Positions 29,771 through 33,077 of a stretch of DNA of 33,077 bases are shown piece after piece. The translations under genes were made by a program, and so were the position numbers. Positions within the stretch are counted from its first letter, which is position 1. Each line of letters starts with the position of its first letter. The stretch is taken from assembly GCA_003154115.1 (NCBI GenBank), contig PMCF01000384.1:1-33077 (forward strand), given 5' to 3'. Source of the DNA: Anaerolineae bacterium (lineage in GTDB: Bacteria; Chloroflexota; Anaerolineae; Fen-1058). Below the pieces are notes generated by a model, which worked only from the letters and a program-made list of their open reading frames with translations, made no database searches and was not told where the DNA came from.

Positions 29771-32700
29771 ATGCCGGATGCCTCAACGTCCGACCTCGAT
29801 GAAGAACTTCAAGGCACTTCTGTGATCAACGTCAGCGGCGGCGTCAACCTCGACGCGCAGCGCGATGTCACCATCGGCGGCGATGTCGTTGGGCGCGACA
29901 AAATCACTTCCATCGGCTACACCGTCGAGCAAGTCAGCACTCTCCTCGCTCAGATCAGCACTACCTTCCAGCCAAAGCCCTTCGATGGCCGCTGCCCATA
30001 CCTCGGCCTCGATTATTTCTCCGAAGATGACGCGGATCGCTTCTTTGGCCGTGAGACGTTGGTGAGCGAACTCGTCGCGCGAGTCGAAGAGTCACGCTTC
30101 GTGGTGATTGCCGGGCCGTCGGGCAGCGGTAAGTCCTCGTTGGTGCGCGCGGGCTTGCTGCATCAACTGAAACACAGTGCCTTGCCCAATAGCGATCGAT
30201 GGTTATACGCCACACTCACGCCGGGCCGCGATCCGATCGAGTCGCTGGCGCTGGCGCTGTCGCGCATGGCAAAGTCACCGGATGCCGGCAAATATCTGCG
30301 TGAGCATTCCGCTGAGTCAGGCGCGCTGCATGAGTTTGTCGAGTCGCAGTTGAGCGATCGCAAAGATCAGCGCGCCATAATCTTTGTCGATCAATTTGAG
30401 GAAGTCTTCACGCAGGTGTCCAAAGAAGGCGAGCGTGTCGCCTTCTTGAACCTGCTGGCCGACGCCGCGACACGTAAAAACGGGCGCGTGACGGTGCTGT
30501 TCGCAATGCGCTCCGACTTTGTGTCGAACTGTGCGACGTATCCCCAGTTGAACGCCTTGCTGAACCAGCAGTTTATGCAAGTTGGTGCGATGCAGCCTGA
30601 CGAACTGGTCAGTGCCATCGCACGACCAGCGCTGCAAGTAGGTCTGCGGATCGACCCCGATCTCGTCGCACAGATCGTTAACGATATGCAGGATGAGCCG
30701 GGCGCACTGCCGCTGATGCAATTCGCGCTGAAAGATCTGTTTGACGCACAACAGGCCAAAGGTGGTGTGATTGCGCTAACCTTGAACGATTATCTGGTGC
30801 GAGGCGGATTGCGTAAAGCCCTAGAACGTCACGCTGACGCGGCCTTTGCCAAGTTGAGCGAGAGCGAGCAGCGCCTGGCGTGCACGATTTTTAGCGGATT
30901 GATCGAGATTGGGCGAGGGACACAGGACACCCGTCGCACAGCAATGCTTGCCGAACTGGTGCCCGCGAATATGGATGCGGCTCAAGTTGAAGTAGTCGTA
31001 CAGAAACTCGCTGACGCCCGCTTGATCACCACCGACGAGCAAGATCATCACGTAACCGTCACCATCGCTCATGAAACGCTAATTGATGCCTGGCCATGGC
31101 TGCGCAAATTGATTAATGAAAACCGGGAAGCCATTTCCCTGAAAAACCGGATTGCGGAAGATGCTCAGGAATGGTACAAGCATCGACGGGAATCCAGTTA
31201 TCTTTACAGCGGGGCACGTCTGGCTACTGCGCGCGAAGAACTGGCGGGACAAAGAATTGTTTTGAGTGGACCGGCGCGGCGGTTTATAACAGCGAGTGTT
31301 GAAGCAGAAGAATCTACCGGTCAACGTGAAAAAGAGCGCCAGCAACAAGAGATACGGCGACTCCGAACGCGTAATAGAATTATTACTACTGTGGGGTTAG
31401 TAGCGCTCTTTGCAATGGTCGTGGCTGTATTCTTTAGCGTTCAGTCGAATCAGAATGCCGACATAGCCAATCGTAACGCAGCAACTGCTCAAGCTGCAAG
31501 TACGAAAGCAGTATCAGAAACTAACACCCGCGCTACTGCTCAGGCGGAAGCATTGGCCCAACGCGATGAAGTTAAACGACAAGTACAGATAGCGCTCTCG
31601 CTCCAACTGGCTTCACAATCGATTAGCGTTCAGGAGCACAATCTCGACTTGGCACTTCTTCTAAGCTTGGAAGCCCTACGCATTGCTAATACGGCTGAGG
31701 CACGTAGTAGCCTGCTCAACGAAGTGCAGGCTAACCCACGTCTTGCCGCATTTCTGCAAGGTCACACGGATTTAGTGTCTAGCGTGGCCTTCAGCCCGGA
31801 CGGGAAGACATTGGCCTCAGGGAGTAGGGATAACACCGTTATATTGTGGGACGTATCCAATCCCCGCGCGCCAGTGCCGCTAGGTACACCGCTTGACAAC
31901 ACGTCTTGGACATATGCTGTAGCCTTTAGTCCAAACGGGAAGACGCTGGCTTCCGGTACCGGGGATGGTGACATTATTCTGTGGGACATATCCAATCCCC
32001 GATCGCCGACGCAATTGAGTAGGCCGTCCACTAAACATGCATCTTCAGTGTTGAGTGTGGCCTTCAACCCGGACGGGATGACGCTGGCTTCCGGTAGTAG
32101 CGACAATACCGTTATTCTGTGGGACGTGTCCAATCCCCGGTTGCCATTGCCGCTGGGTACGGCGCTTGCCGGCCACACTGCCCCAGTGGATAGCGTGGCC
32201 TTCAGCCCAGACGGAAAAGTGCTGGCCTCTGGCAGTATGGATACCACCGTCATTCTATGGGACGTGTCCAATTACCGTTCACCATCACCGTTAGGCACAC
32301 CGCTTGGTCACGCATCCTCGATAGAGAGCGTGGCCTTCAGCCCCGACGGGAAGACGCTAGCCTCTGGTAGTGCAGATAGCACCATCCTCCTTTGGGACGT
32401 GTCCAATCCCCGGTCACCAGTGCAGCTAGGCACGCCGCTCACCGGCCACACTGGCACGGTGGATAGCGTGGCCTTCAGCCCCGACGGGAAGACGCTAGCC
32501 TCTGGTAGTGTAGATAGGAGCATCATTCTATGGAACGTGTCCAATCCCCGTGCGCCAGTTCCGCAAGGCACGTCACTTATGGGCGATACTTCTGGAGTGA
32601 ATTGTGTAGCTTTCAGTCCCAACAGGAAGACGCTAGCTTCCAGCAACTTGGATGGGACCGTCATTTTGTGGGACATATCTAATCTCCGCTCGCCGGTGCA

Positions 32701-33077
32701 GCTCGGCACACCGCTTCCTGGTCACACGAACCCGGTGGTTAGCGTGGCCTTCAGCCCGGATGGCCAGACGTTGGCCTCCGGCAGTGACAAAAGCATCATA
32801 CTGTGGAATCTTACGACACGCCAACGCCTGGGTGAACCACTCATTGGCCATTCAGACTTGGTAGATAGCGTGGCCTTCAGCCCGGACGGGAAGACATTGG
32901 CCTCCGGCAGCAGGGAGACCATTATTCTGTGGGATGTGTCCAATCCCCGGTGGCCGGTGCAGCTAGGCACACCGCTCACCGGCCACACGGGTGCGGCGAT
33001 TCACGTGGCCTTCAGCCCCGACATCATCCTGTGGAACGTGTCCGATCCCCGGTTGCCGGTGCAGCTGGGCACGCCGC
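29771..33077 (+). CDS. STAND NTPase with WD40 repeats (3' end outside the window)
   Basis: The frame is open from the ATG at 29771 (GGAGG upstream) through the right edge, 1102 codons. The N-terminus carries a Gly-rich beta-repeat, NVSGGVNLDAQRDVTIGGDV, then VGRDKI (about residues 20-45), often seen in front of STAND modules. The NTPase follows: FFGRE, Walker A GPSGSGKSS (115-123), Walker B IIFVDQFEE (203-211) and a winged-helix part with HETLIDAWPWL. A membrane helix lies at about 536-558. From residue 672 come WD40 blades with VAFSPDGKTLASGS and ILWDVSN; nine are full and a tenth is shortened. The likely role is a ligand-triggered switch in signalling or defence. The effector is not obvious; the N-terminal repeat may recruit it. 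Confidence 0.9.
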   Translation, partial: MPDASTSDLDEELQGTSVINVSGGVNLDAQRDVTIGGDVVGRDKITSIGYTVEQVSTLLAQISTTFQPKPFDGRCPYLGLDYFSEDDADRFFGRETLVSELVARVEESRFVVIAGPSGSGKSSLVRAGLLHQLKHSALPNSDRWLYATLTPGRDPIESLALALSRMAKSPDAGKYLREHSAESGALHEFVESQLSDRKDQRAIIFVDQFEEVFTQVSKEGERVAFLNLLADAATRKNGRVTVLFAMRSDFVSNCATYPQLNALLNQQFMQVGAMQPDELVSAIARPALQVGLRIDPDLVAQIVNDMQDEPGALPLMQFALKDLFDAQQAKGGVIALTLNDYLVRGGLRKALERHADAAFAKLSESEQRLACTIFSGLIEIGRGTQDTRRTAMLAELVPANMDAAQVEVVVQKLADARLITTDEQDHHVTVTIAHETLIDAWPWLRKLINENREAISLKNRIAEDAQEWYKHRRESSYLYSGARLATAREELAGQRIVLSGPARRFITASVEAEESTGQREKERQQQEIRRLRTRNRIITTVGLVALFAMVVAVFFSVQSNQNADIANRNAATAQAASTKAVSETNTRATAQAEALAQRDEVKRQVQIALSLQLASQSISVQEHNLDLALLLSLEALRIANTAEARSSLLNEVQANPRLAAFLQGHTDLVSSVAFSPDGKTLASGSRDNTVILWDVSNPRAPVPLGTPLDNTSWTYAVAFSPNGKTLASGTGDGDIILWDISNPRSPTQLSRPSTKHASSVLSVAFNPDGMTLASGSSDNTVILWDVSNPRLPLPLGTALAGHTAPVDSVAFSPDGKVLASGSMDTTVILWDVSNYRSPSPLGTPLGHASSIESVAFSPDGKTLASGSADSTILLWDVSNPRSPVQLGTPLTGHTGTVDSVAFSPDGKTLASGSVDRSIILWNVSNPRAPVPQGTSLMGDTSGVNCVAFSPNRKTLASSNLDGTVILWDISNLRSPVQLGTPLPGHTNPVVSVAFSPDGQTLASGSDKSIILWNLTTRQRLGEPLIGHSDLVDSVAFSPDGKTLASGSRETIILWDVSNPRWPVQLGTPLTGHTGAAIHVAFSPDIILWNVSDPRLPVQLGTP
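31784..33077 (+). repeat. Coding WD40 repeats, about 126-144 bp each
   Basis: Ten blades begin with VAF[S/N]P. Blades 5 and 6, among others, are very similar at DNA level, for example gtggccttcagccccgac. The last visible blade goes from FSPD straight to IILWNVS, so it lacks about 12 residues. The antisense frames seen over this part are shadows of the repeats. Confidence 0.85.

Noticed and set aside
31762-32988. Three long minus-strand frames with a repeated motif (LPEASVFPSGLKAT)
   Set aside because: They are shadows of the WD40 repeats read on the other strand; the repeat pattern follows from the sense repeats.

Overview
The window most probably comes from a member of the Chloroflexota (Anaerolineae/Caldilineae-like). 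This is an inference from gene content and style: a large multi-GAF/PAS histidine kinase, many lipoproteins with short lipoboxes, a DsbA-cyclophilin fusion, a glycosidase/O-antigen-ligase fusion, a Vps62-like protein, an STAND-WD40 protein with a beta-repeat N-terminus, and many short palindromic repeats. There is no rRNA, tRNA, IS element, prophage or CRISPR array that I can see. Most genes are single units or short pairs on alternating strands.

Layout. 1-264: tail of an unknown gene, followed by an intergenic palindromic repeat. 449-2108 (minus): uppP and a PstS-like binding lipoprotein. 2142-2570 (minus): a GxxExxY gene bracketed by a 16-bp repeat. 2645-3934 (minus): a thiol oxidoreductase/cyclophilin lipoprotein. 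4032-4823 (minus): an alpha/beta hydrolase. 5108-9271 (plus): an orphan hybrid sensor kinase of 1387 aa. 9240-9569 (minus) and 9609-11738 (plus): a glutaredoxin-like protein and a divergent NDP-forming acyl-CoA synthetase. 11792-12919 (minus): a Vps62-related protein. 13052-14176 and 14190-16046 (plus): a zinc-ribbon membrane protein with three L7/L12-like repeats, and a GH20 hexosaminidase. 16124-16456 (minus): a small coiled-coil protein. 16565-17356 (plus): a stand-alone E2-like acyltransferase. 17378-20461 and 20483-22054 (minus): a glycosidase/O-antigen-ligase fusion behind a G5/beta-propeller lipoprotein. 22096-23004 (plus): a DUF1028 Ntn-hydrolase-like protein. 23150-24460 (minus): a winged-helix AAA ATPase. 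24776-27859 (plus): a copper operon of csoR, copA and a YHS protein, with promoter, operator and terminator visible. 27984-29387 (minus): a membrane-anchored peptidase-MA-like protein. 29771 to the right edge (plus): an STAND NTPase with WD40 repeats, cut off by the window.

Functional links. Envelope work is the commonest theme: undecaprenyl-phosphate recycling, secreted folding, amino-sugar hydrolysis, polysaccharide ligation and a G5 lipoprotein. Copper homeostasis is the clearest operon. The STAND-WD40 protein is a plausible sensor, possibly for defence.

The least expected structure is in the repeats. At least nine sites carry head-to-tail arrays of degenerate 7-mers or 8-mers. In several the array switches to its own reverse complement while keeping the 7- or 8-nt register, which makes a long hairpin. 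Some lie between genes, where they supply the stop codons of convergent neighbours. Others, together with longer palindromes, sit in frame inside coding sequences (four in the O-antigen-ligase fusion, one in copA, one in the acyl-CoA synthetase).
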